Shown here in pieces: positions 47,185 through 57,839 of a DNA stretch of 64,000 nucleotides; position 1 is the first letter of the stretch; every line of letters starts with the position of its first letter. Below the pieces are notes generated by a model that was not told the origin of the DNA, searched no databases, and was given only the letters and a program-made list of their open reading frames with translations. Origin of the DNA: Terrabacter aerolatus. Its GTDB lineage: Bacteria > Actinomycetota > Actinomycetes > Actinomycetales > Dermatophilaceae. The translations under genes were made by a program, and so were the position numbers. The stretch lies in NCBI RefSeq assembly GCF_007991735.1, contig NZ_BJYX01000001.1, positions 62,001 through 126,000 on the forward strand, given 5' to 3'.

Positions 47185-47907
47185 ATGAGTGCCGACCTCA
47201 CCGCCGTGGCCCGCGACCTCGCTCCGACCGGTCCGCTACGGGCCTCGATCAACCTCGGCAACCCCGTTCTCGCGCAAGGCACTCCGCAGGCGCCCACCGG
47301 GGTCACGGTCGACATCGCTCGTGCCGTCGCCGAGAGACTCGGGCTGCGTCTCGAGCTGCTGTGCTTCGACGCGGCACGCAGGTCGTACGACGCGATGGCC
47401 ACCGGCGCAGCCGACATCTGCTTCCTCGCGATCGACCCGGCGCGCGAGGACGAGGTCGCCTTCACCGAGCCCTACGTCCTCATCGACGGCGTCTACGTCG
47501 TGCCGGAGGACTCGCCACTGAGCACGGTCGCCGACGTCGACGCCGGCGGCGTCCGGATCGGCGTCAAGACCGGGTCGGCCTACGACCTGCACCTCACGCG
47601 CACCCTCGAGCACGCCAGCCTCGTCCGCGGTGACGAGGGCGTCGACGTGTTCGCCGCCGAAGGACTCGAGGTCGGGGCGGGGATCCGCGAGCCCGTGACG
47701 GCCTTCGCCCGGTCGCGCGCCGGACTCCGGGTCATCGACGAACCCTTCATGCAGATCCGCCAGGCCGTCGGGACGACCCGGACCCGCTCACCCGAGACGG
47801 TCGACTTCCTGCGCGAGCTCGTCGAGGAGCTCAAGGCGACCGGCTTCGTGGCCGACGCCCTGGGACGCTCCGGGCAGCGACGCGAGGCCGCAGCGCCCTC
47901 TGCCTGA
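47185..47907 (+). CDS. Amino-acid-type substrate-binding domain protein without signal peptide
   Basis: 240 residues of a family 3 (PBPb) periplasmic-binding fold: LRASINLGNPVLAQG at strand 1, GVTVDIARAVAERLGLRLEL, then MATGAADICFLAIDPAREDE and FTEPYVLIDGVYVV. No signal peptide or lipobox is present, so it may stay in the cytoplasm, unlike transport-linked relatives. The single gene has no ABC partners nearby. AGGGTGAGCC precedes the ATG. It could be a cytosolic sensor or a decayed transporter gene. Confidence 0.78.
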   Translation: MSADLTAVARDLAPTGPLRASINLGNPVLAQGTPQAPTGVTVDIARAVAERLGLRLELLCFDAARRSYDAMATGAADICFLAIDPAREDEVAFTEPYVLIDGVYVVPEDSPLSTVADVDAGGVRIGVKTGSAYDLHLTRTLEHASLVRGDEGVDVFAAEGLEVGAGIREPVTAFARSRAGLRVIDEPFMQIRQAVGTTRTRSPETVDFLRELVEELKATGFVADALGRSGQRREAAAPSA

Positions 47908-47957
47908 CGGCACGCGGCCGCCTGACGGCATACGGCCGCGTCACGGCACGCGCACGA

Positions 47958-47993
47958 GGAGGTCCGCACCCCGGGGAGCGGGTGCGGACCTCC
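47958..47993. terminator. Bidirectional terminator
   Basis: A perfect 14-bp stem (47958-47971 with 47980-47993) between the convergent binding-protein-like gene (+) and the DUF779 gene (-). Confidence 0.85.
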
Positions 47994-48008
47994 ACGGTCG
48001 CTGCGAGG

Positions 48009-48476
48009 TCAGCCGACGCGACCGACCCGACCGACGAGCGGTGCGGCGATGCCGAGGGCGGCGAGCTCGCCGTCGGTCAAAAGCCTGGAGCGGATGAGGA
48101 ACCGCACACCCTCGGGCGCCTCGACGGAGAAGCCGCTGCCGCGGCCCTTCACGACGTCGACGGTCAGGTGCGTGTGCTTCCAGTACTCGTACTGCGACAC
48201 CGACATCCAGAAGCCGATCGGCCCGTGCACCTGCACGACCCCGTCGACGGCGAGGTCGGCCAGGTGCACGTCGGCCTCGCTCGTGATGAAGTCCCCGGCC
48301 GGGTAGCACATGGGAGAGCTGCCGTCGCAGCAGCCACCGGACTGGTGGAACATCAACGGGCCGTGCATCCCGGTGAGGCGGCGGAGCAGGTCCGCCGCCT
48401 CACCGGTGAGGTCGACCCGGCTGGGGGAAGCCGATGGCTCACCGGGCGCGACCGTCTCGGGGGGCGTGTGGTCCAC
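48009..48476 (-). CDS. DUF779 protein (acetaldehyde dehydrogenase partner)
   Basis: 155 residues from a GTG at 48476, 14 bases after the aldehyde dehydrogenase stop. Conserved DUF779 blocks are MFHQSGGCCDGSSPMCYPAG and QYEYWKHTHLTVDVV, with three clustered cysteines. The family is almost always encoded beside AcoD/ExaC-type aldehyde dehydrogenases and may assist them; its activity is unknown. The N-terminal ~25 residues are variable. Confidence 0.85.
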   Translation of the reverse strand: MDHTPPETVAPGEPSASPSRVDLTGEAADLLRRLTGMHGPLMFHQSGGCCDGSSPMCYPAGDFITSEADVHLADLAVDGVVQVHGPIGFWMSVSQYEYWKHTHLTVDVVKGRGSGFSVEAPEGVRFLIRSRLLTDGELAALGIAAPLVGRVGRVG

Positions 48477-48490
48477 GTGGACCGGCCCGC

Positions 48491-50014
<1,524 letters not shown>

Positions 50015-50074
50015 GGTTGATCTCCCAACATCCTTGGTGGTTCCCCGCAGAGGGGTTGGCGAGACCGTAGGCAG

Positions 50075-50097
50075 CGCAACGTTGCAACCACGTTGCG
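50075..50097. promoter_or_regulatory. Probable activator site upstream of aldehyde dehydrogenase
   Basis: CGCAACG (50075-50081) and CGTTGCG (50091-50097) form an inverted repeat, overlapping a perfect decamer palindrome GCAACGTTGC (50076-50085). It is 60-80 bases before the aldehyde dehydrogenase start and is a candidate binding site for the adjacent GAF-domain regulator. Confidence 0.55.
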
Positions 50098-50099
50098 TC

Positions 50100-50132
50100 G
50101 CGTATGCCGGGTGGCGAGGACACGGCATACGC
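50100..50132. repeat. REP-like palindrome
   Basis: Perfect 10-bp arms GCGTATGCCG (50100-50109) and CGGCATACGC (50123-50132) with a 13-base centre shared with the element at 42497-42527. Confidence 0.8.
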
Positions 50133-50149
50133 CCCGTCCGTGACCCCGG

Positions 50150-51388
50150 TCAGGCGGGGCCGAGCTCGCGGTCGAGGCGGTGCAGCTGGTTCTGGACGAG
50201 CGGCATGAGCGGCGAGCCCGGTCCGAGCACCCGGGCCTGCGCCTGCCACATCTCGTAGTCGTCGGCACCCGAGGCCGACCTCGTCCAGGCCGACATGAGA
50301 TCGGCGCGACCGCTGCCGAGCACGGCCCGGCGCAGGTCGCCCTCGACGCTCTCGCGCAGTCGGACGACCCCCGGCGCCGTGGACCGCGGCAGCAGGGGAC
50401 CGCGGTAGGCGCGCATGGCGCTCGCGACGTCGCCGGCCGCGAGGTGCGCCTCGACACCGAGCCAGTCGCCGGCGAGCTCGGCCACGAGCCGGTAGGGCCG
50501 CGAGGCGAGCAGGTCCTCACCGAGCAGGCTGCGCAGGCGCCCCATCTCGACCCGGAGCGTCGAGGCGCTGCTGTCCTCCTCGTAGAGCAGCACCGCGAGC
50601 TCGTCACCCGACAAGCCGCGCGGCGCCGAGGCGAGCAGGAGCAGGATCTCGCTGTGCCGGGGGCTGAGACGCACCGTCTGGCGCCGACCGCGCCCGTCGT
50701 CGACGGTCAGCAGCGTGTCGTTGCGGCCGAGGGACTCCATGAGCACCGAGAGGCCGCGCGTCGACGCTGCCTGCGACTGGGCCGCTCGACCGCTGACGAG
50801 CAGCTCGCGGGCGAGCTCGGACTCGGCCATCCGCGCGGCTGCCCGGACCATCGCCATCGTCTGCGGCACGACGATGTCGTCACCACCGGTGATGTCGAGC
50901 ACCCCGAGCACGGTCTGGTCGGAGGGGTCGTGGATCGTCGTCGCGGCGCAGCTCCACCGCTGCACCGAGCGCCGGAAGTGCTCCGCTCCGATGACGTTGA
51001 CCGACTGGTCGAGCCGCAGCGCCATGCCGGGGGCGTTGGTGCCGGCGAGGCGCTCGTCCCAGTTGCTGCCCTCGACGAAACCGATCGACTCGGCCCGGCG
51101 GAGCACGCCCGGCGTGCCGCACACCCAGAGCAGCTGGCCCGACGCGTCCGAGACGGCCATGACGGCGTCGCAGTCGCGGGCGGCCTGGCCGAGCACGTCG
51201 TCGAGCAGCGGGAAGACCCGCGCCAGCGGGTGTGCCTCACGGTGGTCGCGCAGGGCGTCGGCGGGCAGCGTGATCGGGGCGTCGACCGTGTCGACGTGCA
51301 CCCCTGCGGCAGCCGAGCGCAGCCACGAGTCCGCGACGTGGGCGCGGACCCCGCTGCCCTCGGACTCGGGTCGCGCGTCGACGGGCAT
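50150..51388 (-). CDS. GAF-domain transcriptional regulator of aldehyde metabolism
   Basis: 412 residues from ATG 51388. The N-terminal ~200 residues form an AcoR-like sensor: VADSWLRSAAAGV, then a GAF domain (DAVMAVSDASGQLLWVCGTP; VEGSNWDERLAGTNAPGMAL; CAATTIHDPSDQTVLGVLDI). There is no sigma-54 AAA domain; instead the C-terminus has a winged-helix module (LSPRHSEILLLLASAPRGLS; STLRVEMGRLRSLLG) as in actinobacterial AcoR-type regulators. It likely activates the adjacent aldehyde dehydrogenase-DUF779 genes in response to ethanol, acetaldehyde or acetoin. Confidence 0.82.
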   Translation of the reverse strand: MPVDARPESEGSGVRAHVADSWLRSAAAGVHVDTVDAPITLPADALRDHREAHPLARVFPLLDDVLGQAARDCDAVMAVSDASGQLLWVCGTPGVLRRAESIGFVEGSNWDERLAGTNAPGMALRLDQSVNVIGAEHFRRSVQRWSCAATTIHDPSDQTVLGVLDITGGDDIVVPQTMAMVRAAARMAESELARELLVSGRAAQSQAASTRGLSVLMESLGRNDTLLTVDDGRGRRQTVRLSPRHSEILLLLASAPRGLSGDELAVLLYEEDSSASTLRVEMGRLRSLLGEDLLASRPYRLVAELAGDWLGVEAHLAAGDVASAMRAYRGPLLPRSTAPGVVRLRESVEGDLRRAVLGSGRADLMSAWTRSASGADDYEMWQAQARVLGPGSPLMPLVQNQLHRLDRELGPA

Positions 51389-51621
51389 GCGCCGATTGTG
51401 CACGCACTCGAGGGCCGCGCGACCGGAGTGCGTCGGATCCCACACGTTCGACGGCCACTCGGTCGGCCACTCAGTCGGGCGCTCGTTCAGGTGCTCGCTC
51501 GGGCGGACGAGGGGGCCGACGGGGTTGGACAGCTTCGTCCGCGGGGGTGGTCAAGCGGCGGATTGAGGCGCACCATGAAGGAACCCGCGCAGAATCCTTC
51601 AGGGAAGTCCGAGGAGCGACG

Positions 51622-52347
51622 ATGTCACGACGAGCCCCCTTCGTGCCCGACGGCGTGCCGGTGCTGTCACGCGGGCGCCACCGCAACCCCCGCCGGGGCG
51701 CCTGCTTCATGGAGATGGCGTCGTTCCTGGCCGGCGAGCGGTGGAGCGACCACCCGGAGTGCACGCACCCCGTTCTCGCGACGCTGGCCCGCTGCGTCAA
51801 CGACCTGCTCGACGAGACGCACCGTCAGAGGCTCGTGACGATGATCCCCGAGGTCGTCGGACTCAACCCGGACGACCCTCGCGTCGCAACGGCACTCGTG
51901 CTGACGACGGCCCGCGCCGCCCTACCGATCTCGGCGGAGGAGCGCCAGAACGTCATGGCCCTCGCGATCCTCAACGCCGAGGGCGTCCTGGCCGAGCAGG
52001 ACGGCCGCTCCTCCGGACAGCTGTCCCAGGCCTCGAGGGCCGCTCTCACGACGGCGCCGGCTGCAGAGCGCTGGGCGCGGATCCATCTGGCCCGCATGGG
52101 TTTCAACACGGCAGCCGTCCGGCCTGCCAATGCGGCCAAGGTGGTGGCCCTGGCCGTCGACGGCATCGCCCGCGCCTGCGTCGACGACCCGGAGGAGCGT
52201 CTCGTGAAGCTCCTGCGCGACGGCATCGACGTCGTGGCCGCCTTCGCACCCCTGGCTCCGGCCCCGATCACCGTCTCGTGGGCGACGCCCTCCTCGTCGT
52301 CCGAGTCGACCGCGCCGACGAGCCCGTCCAGGACGCTCGCGCGCTGA
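51622..52347 (+). CDS. Conserved actinobacterial protein of unknown function
   Basis: 241 residues; GAGGAGC precedes the ATG at 51622. The conserved opening reads PFVPDGVPVLSRGRHRNPRR, then GACFMEMASFLAGERWSDHP, followed by helical segments rich in Ala and Leu and a Ser/Thr-rich tail. I have seen similar openings in other actinobacterial hypotheticals but know of no function. It is probably cytosolic and alone in its transcription unit, ending at a strong hairpin. Confidence 0.7.
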   Translation: MSRRAPFVPDGVPVLSRGRHRNPRRGACFMEMASFLAGERWSDHPECTHPVLATLARCVNDLLDETHRQRLVTMIPEVVGLNPDDPRVATALVLTTARAALPISAEERQNVMALAILNAEGVLAEQDGRSSGQLSQASRAALTTAPAAERWARIHLARMGFNTAAVRPANAAKVVALAVDGIARACVDDPEERLVKLLRDGIDVVAAFAPLAPAPITVSWATPSSSSESTAPTSPSRTLAR

Positions 52348-52367
52348 GCTCCCCCGAGTCACACGAC

Positions 52368-52403
52368 CGTGGCCACGTCCCGACGGATCGGGACGTGGCC
52401 ACG
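52368..52403. terminator. Bidirectional terminator
   Basis: A perfect 16-bp stem (52368-52383 with 52388-52403, 4-nt loop) between the convergent hypothetical gene (+) and rpmG (-). Confidence 0.85.
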
Positions 52404-52459
52404 CGGGTCGACGCGGTCGGCATCGACGATCTGCCCCGGAGTCGACCCGGTCTCAGCCG

Positions 52460-52627
52460 TCAGCGGGTCTCGCGGAAGTCGACGTGCTCACGGACGACGG
52501 GGTCGAACTTGCGCAGCACCATCCGGTCGGGGCTGGTGCGACGGTTCTTGCGCGTCACGTAGCTGTAGCCGGTGCCGGCGGTCGAACGCAGGGTGACGAC
52601 AGGTCGCAGGTCGGTGTGCTTGGCCAT
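52460..52627 (-). CDS. rpmG: 50S ribosomal protein L33, zinc-free paralogue
   Basis: 55 residues beginning [20 protein letters not shown] and containing [10 protein letters not shown]. It has no cysteine at all, so it is the 'C-minus' form that replaces the zinc-ribbon L33 when zinc is scarce. AAGGAGT upstream of the ATG at 52627. A Zur-type operator lies ~40 bases upstream, which fits that role. Confidence 0.93.
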   Translation of the reverse strand: MAKHTDLRPVVTLRSTAGTGYSYVTRKNRRTSPDRMVLRKFDPVVREHVDFRETR

Positions 52628-52665
52628 GGGACTCCTTCGGTCTCGGGGTCGCGATGGTCGCGACA

Positions 52666-52685
52666 GTAATGAGAACCATTTTCGT
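52666..52685 (-). promoter_or_regulatory. Zur box
   Basis: Read on the minus strand, ACGAAAATGGTTCTCATTAC, an imperfect palindrome close to the actinobacterial Zur consensus (TGAAAATGATTTTCAT-type). Its place directly upstream of a cysteine-free L33 gene strongly supports zinc-dependent repression. Confidence 0.72.
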
Positions 52686-52742
52686 CGGCGCTGCATTCCC
52701 CGGCCCCTCGTCCGCCCAGCCCGGTCCTGTCACGACACGACC

Positions 52743-52771
52743 GAGGCCCCCGCAGGCGTCGCGGGGGCCTC
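52743..52771 (-). terminator. Terminator of the osmoprotectant ABC operon
   Basis: A perfect 11-bp stem (52743-52753 with 52761-52771) about 57 bases beyond the stop of the binding-protein gene. Confidence 0.8.
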
Positions 52772-52827
52772 AGTCAGTGGTGACGGTGGCCGGCCGAAGC
52801 CGTCGGCCGGTCAGTAGGTGCGCGGGC

Positions 52828-53760
52828 TCAGGCGAGACCGGCGCTGGCGAGCCACGTCTTGGCGACCGCGCTCGCATCCTTCTTGTCGACGACGACCTGC
52901 TTGACCATGTCGGCGAGCGAGGTGGTGTCGAGCTTGGCGGAGACCGCGTTGAGGATGCTCTTGACGCCGTCGGCCTTGTCCGAGCGCACGAGCGGCACGA
53001 CGTTGTCCGAGCCGAAGAGGCTCTGCGGGTCCTCGAGCACGACGAAGCCGTTGGCGGCGATCGACGGGTCGGTGCTGAAGATGTTGGCGGCCTTGACCTG
53101 ACCGTTCTTCAGCGCCTCGACCGTCGCCTGGCTCTGCAGCGGGCGGAACTCCTTGGGTGTGATGTTGTAGACCGACTTCAGCCCGACGAGACCCTGCTGA
53201 CGGGTCTTGAACTCCGGCGGAGCCCCGATGGTGAGGTCGGCCTGGTGCGCCGCGAGGTCGGGAATCGCCTTGAGCGACCACTGGTTGGCGGTGTCCTTGG
53301 TCACGGCGAGGGAGTTCTTGTCCTCCGCCGCCGACTTGTCGAGGACCGTCAGGCCCTGCGGCACGGCCTTCTGCAGGGCCGCGTAGACCTCGTCCGGCTG
53401 CACGACCTTGGCGTTCTTGTCGTAGAAGTTGAGCAGCGAGCCGGTGTACTCCGGCAGCACGTCGACCTCGCCGCCGGTGATGGCCTTGAGGTAGGTCTCG
53501 CGGCTGCCGATGTTGAACTGGCGGGTGACGGTCATGCCCTTGGCCTCGAGGGCCTGGGCGTAGATCTCGCCGAGCAGGGCGGCCTCGGGGAAGTCGGCGG
53601 ACCCGACCTTGACCGAACCGGCGGCCGCGGTCGAGCCTCCGGCCCCGCCCGCGGCGGGGCTGGAGGCGGGGGCGAGCGGGTCACCGCCGCCACCGCAGGC
53701 GGCCAGTGGCACGACGGCGGCGAGCAGCAGGCCCGCGGCGAGGAAGCGCGTGCGTGTCAT
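52828..53760 (-). CDS. Osmoprotectant (glycine betaine/choline-type) binding lipoprotein
   Basis: 310 residues. The signal ends in the lipobox LAAC (Cys22). The mature part is an OpuAC/ProX-type domain: VKVGSADFPEAALLGEIYAQ, GSRETYLKAITGGEVDVLPE, then YTGSLLNFY. It captures quaternary ammonium compounds for the ABC transporter encoded upstream. GAAAGGGACC precedes the ATG; the ATG overlaps the permease stop by four bases. Confidence 0.92.
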   Translation of the reverse strand: MTRTRFLAAGLLLAAVVPLAACGGGGDPLAPASSPAAGGAGGSTAAAGSVKVGSADFPEAALLGEIYAQALEAKGMTVTRQFNIGSRETYLKAITGGEVDVLPEYTGSLLNFYDKNAKVVQPDEVYAALQKAVPQGLTVLDKSAAEDKNSLAVTKDTANQWSLKAIPDLAAHQADLTIGAPPEFKTRQQGLVGLKSVYNITPKEFRPLQSQATVEALKNGQVKAANIFSTDPSIAANGFVVLEDPQSLFGSDNVVPLVRSDKADGVKSILNAVSAKLDTTSLADMVKQVVVDKKDASAVAKTWLASAGLA

Positions 53761-54608
53761 GTTCGGTCCCTTTCGGATGGGGTGCCCGTGGTGGCGGTCG
53801 CCTCCACGGGGCCGGTGCTGCCGGAGCCGACGAGCGCGGCCTGCCGCGAGTCGGGGTCCGGGCGGTCTGCACCGATGGGGTCGGAGTGGTGATCGGGGTG
53901 TCGGGCGCGTGAACGGGCAACACGCGCGGACCGTCCGCTGATTCCCGGCGAGACGGCCCGGTTCTCGAGCAGGGCGAGGATGCCGTCGGCGACGAGCGCG
54001 AGGACGGCGACGAGGATGGACCCGCACACCATCTGGACGTAGTCGCGCGAGGCGAGTCCGTCGATGAGGTAGCGGCCCAGCCCGCCGAGGCTGACGGAGG
54101 CCGCGATGGTGGCGGTGGCGATGACCTGGAGCGTCGCGCTGCGCAGTCCGCTGAGGAAGAGCGGCAGCGCGCACGGCACCTCGACCTTGGTCAGCACCTG
54201 CCAGCCCGTCATGCCCATCCCGCGTGCCGCGTCGCGCGCGGCGGGCTCGACACTGTCGATGCCGGCATACGTGCCCGACAGCAGTGGCGGGATGGCGAGC
54301 AGCACGAGGACCGCGATGCTCGGGATGACGAAGGCGAGGTCGCTCTTGATGAGCGGACCGACGAACATCGACACCGCGAAGAGCAGGCCGAGGGTCGGGA
54401 CGGCCCGGGCGGCGTTGGCGCCCGTGACGAGCCAGCGCATGCGTCCGGAGTGACCCACCCACGCGCCGAGCGGCACCGCGATGACGAGGGCGATGAGCAG
54501 CGTCAGGGCGGTGTAGAGCAGGTGCTCGGTCACCCGGTTGGGCACGCCGTCGGTGCCCTGCCAGTTGGCGGGATCGGTGAACCAGGACACGATCTGGGCG
54601 AACGTCAT
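53757..54608 (-). CDS. Osmoprotectant ABC transporter permease (long)
   Basis: 283 residues with five to six membrane helices and the EAA-type loop EPAARDAARGMGMTGWQVLTKVEVP. The last ~70 residues are a hydrophilic His/Asp/Pro-rich tail not usual in OpuCB/CD-type permeases. It overlaps the next permease upstream (ATG at 54608 within its end) and the binding-protein gene downstream. Confidence 0.9.
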   Translation of the reverse strand: MTFAQIVSWFTDPANWQGTDGVPNRVTEHLLYTALTLLIALVIAVPLGAWVGHSGRMRWLVTGANAARAVPTLGLLFAVSMFVGPLIKSDLAFVIPSIAVLVLLAIPPLLSGTYAGIDSVEPAARDAARGMGMTGWQVLTKVEVPCALPLFLSGLRSATLQVIATATIAASVSLGGLGRYLIDGLASRDYVQMVCGSILVAVLALVADGILALLENRAVSPGISGRSARVARSRARHPDHHSDPIGADRPDPDSRQAALVGSGSTGPVEATATTGTPSERDRT

Positions 54609-55242
54609 GCCGCCACCGCCCTCGTCCACGGCGTGAGGACCCGTGAGGCGACCTGGATGACGAGGTCGAAGACGAGCGCGAGCAGCAGGCAGGCGACGAT
54701 CCCGACCCAGACCTCGGTCGGGTACGAGCGGGCGTAGCCGTCGGTGAGGAAGTAGCCGAGCTGCGAGATGCCGATGAGCGAGGCCACGCTGACGATGCTG
54801 ACGTTGCTGACGGCGGCGACGCGCAGGCCGGCCGCGATGACCGGCACGGCGAGGGGCAGGTCGACCGCACGGAAGCGGGCGAAGGCGCCGTAGCCCATGG
54901 CGACGGCGGCTTGCCGGGTGGACCCGTCGACCGACGACAGACCGTCCGCGACGGTGCGAGTCAGCAGTGCCACGGTGTAGACGGTCATCGCGATGATGAC
55001 GTTGATCGAGTCGAGGATCTTGGTGCCCAGCAGCGGCGGCAGCAGGATGAACAGCGCGAGCGACGGGATCGTGTAGAGCAGCCCGGTCGTCGTGAGCAGG
55101 ACCGCTCGCAGCCGCGGTTGCCGCGCGGCGAGCCAGCCGAGCGGCACGGCGATGACGAGACCGAGCACGAGCGGCAGGCCGGCCAGCCAGGCGTGCTGGG
55201 CGGCGCGAGCGAGGATGTCGCCGAGGTGGTCGAGGGCCCAGG

Positions 55243-55246
<4 letters not shown>
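54605..55246 (-). CDS. Osmoprotectant ABC transporter permease (short)
   Basis: 213 residues, typical OpuCB/OpuCD length, five to six helices, with the EAA-type loop DGSTRQAAVAMGYGAFARFRAVDLP. Start is a GTG at 55246 that overlaps the ATPase stop (GTGA). It pairs with the longer permease to form the membrane channel. Confidence 0.9.
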
Positions 55247-56379
<1,133 letters not shown>

Positions 56380-56431
56380 GCCTCTCAACGTACCCGCCTG
56401 CGCCGACTGGGCAGCGGACCCCGAATCACGG

Positions 56432-57184
56432 TCAGATGTCGATGATGACCCCGCCGGAGTGCACGACGCGGGCGACGACCGCCCCGATCGGTCCGGACCG
56501 CGGCTCGCGTGCGCCCCCGAGCTCGTCGGCGAAGCTGGCCCGGACGATCTCAGTGACGAGCGCCGTCCAGAGCCGGGCCCGCACGAGCATCGCGTGGTCG
56601 GCGCGGGCGACTCTCACGAGCGAGGCGTCGAGCCCCTGCGCCTGCATCTGCTCGACCGCCGCGCGGGTGCGCGCCAGGGAGCAGATCACGTCGCGGTCGC
56701 CGTGCAGCAGGACGGTGCGGGTGCCCGCCCCCGGCTGCGGGTCCCCGGGCTCGACCCACGGCGCCAGACCGACGACGAGCCGCACGTCGGGCTCGTCGCC
56801 GACGAACATCGCGACGCGACCGCCCATCGAGTGGCCGACGAGCGCGATCGGGACGCCGGGGTATGCCGCCCGCACCTGTGCCAGCGCCCACCTGGCGTCC
56901 TCGACGGGCATCGCGTCGCCGTTCCATCCCCGGACGCGGAACCGCAGGCGTGCGACGGCCATGGGACCGGGCACCTTCCTGAGGGCGCGCGCGAAGGGCA
57001 CGAGCCGTGCGACGTTGTGCGACCACGGGCGGTTGGGCTCGAGTCCGTCGACGGCCCCTCCGTGCAGGACGAGGGCGACGACGGTCGCGCCCGCGGGCTG
57101 CGCGTCCCAGAGGAGGGAGGCCAACGGCATACCCGAGTCGTCGGTGTCGACGCTCCCGACCACGGTGTCGTCCGTGCTGCTCAC
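56432..57184 (-). CDS. Alpha/beta-hydrolase
   Basis: 250 residues. [15 protein letters not shown] is the oxyanion strand, GHSMGG holds the nucleophilic Ser, HGDRDVICS the acid Asp and [10 protein letters not shown] the His. The start is a GTG that overlaps the dcd stop (GTGA), so it is coupled to dCTP deaminase. Substrate unknown; a small esterase is most likely. Confidence 0.85.
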   Translation of the reverse strand: MSSTDDTVVGSVDTDDSGMPLASLLWDAQPAGATVVALVLHGGAVDGLEPNRPWSHNVARLVPFARALRKVPGPMAVARLRFRVRGWNGDAMPVEDARWALAQVRAAYPGVPIALVGHSMGGRVAMFVGDEPDVRLVVGLAPWVEPGDPQPGAGTRTVLLHGDRDVICSLARTRAAVEQMQAQGLDASLVRVARADHAMLVRARLWTALVTEIVRASFADELGGAREPRSGPIGAVVARVVHSGGVIIDI

Positions 57185-57759
57185 ACCTGGGTGCGGTGGA
57201 AGTTGGCGAACGACCGGCTCGCGGTCGGACCGCGCTGGCCCTGGTAGTGCGAGCCGTAGGCGGCTGACCCGTAAGGGTTCTCGGCCGGCGAGCTGAGCCG
57301 GAAGAAGCAGAGCTGACCGATCTTCATCCCCGGGTAGAGCATGATCGGAAGCGTCGCGACGTTGGACAGCTCGAGCGTCACGTGGCCCGAGAAGCCCGGG
57401 TCGACGAAGCCGGCCGTCGCGTGCGTCAGCAGGCCGAGGCGACCGAGCGAGCTCTTGCCCTCGACGCGGGCGGCCAGGTCGTCGGGCAGCGAGACCGTCT
57501 CGAGCGTCGACCCGAGGACGAACTCCCCCGGGTGCAGGACGAAGCCGTCCTCCTCCGGCGTGACCTCGACGAGCCTGGTCAGGTCGGGCTGCTCGGCCGC
57601 GGGGTCGATGTAGGGGTACTTGTGGTTGTCGAAGAGCCGGAAGTACTTGTCGAGCCGGACGTCGACGCTCGAGGGTTGGACCATCTGCGGGTCCCACGGG
57701 TCGAGCTCGACGCGACCGGCAGCGACCTCGGCCCGGATGTCCTTGTCGGAGAGCAGCAC
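57181..57759 (-). CDS. dcd: dCTP deaminase
   Basis: 192 residues, starting at a GTG (57759) with [69 protein letters not shown] and [14 protein letters not shown] are the trimeric dUTPase-fold motifs, the Glu and Ser/Arg of VEGKSSLGR being catalytic. It turns dCTP into dUTP (or dUMP in the bifunctional actinobacterial form) for thymidylate synthesis. Coupled to the downstream hydrolase. Confidence 0.95.
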   Translation of the reverse strand: MLLSDKDIRAEVAAGRVELDPWDPQMVQPSSVDVRLDKYFRLFDNHKYPYIDPAAEQPDLTRLVEVTPEEDGFVLHPGEFVLGSTLETVSLPDDLAARVEGKSSLGRLGLLTHATAGFVDPGFSGHVTLELSNVATLPIMLYPGMKIGQLCFFRLSSPAENPYGSAAYGSHYQGQRGPTASRSFANFHRTQV

Positions 57760-57839
57760 GGGACGAGGCTATAACGCCCGGCCGGATTCGCCCGGTGACT
57801 CCCGGCCCCGTGGACTCCCCCGCGTCCTATCGTCACGTC

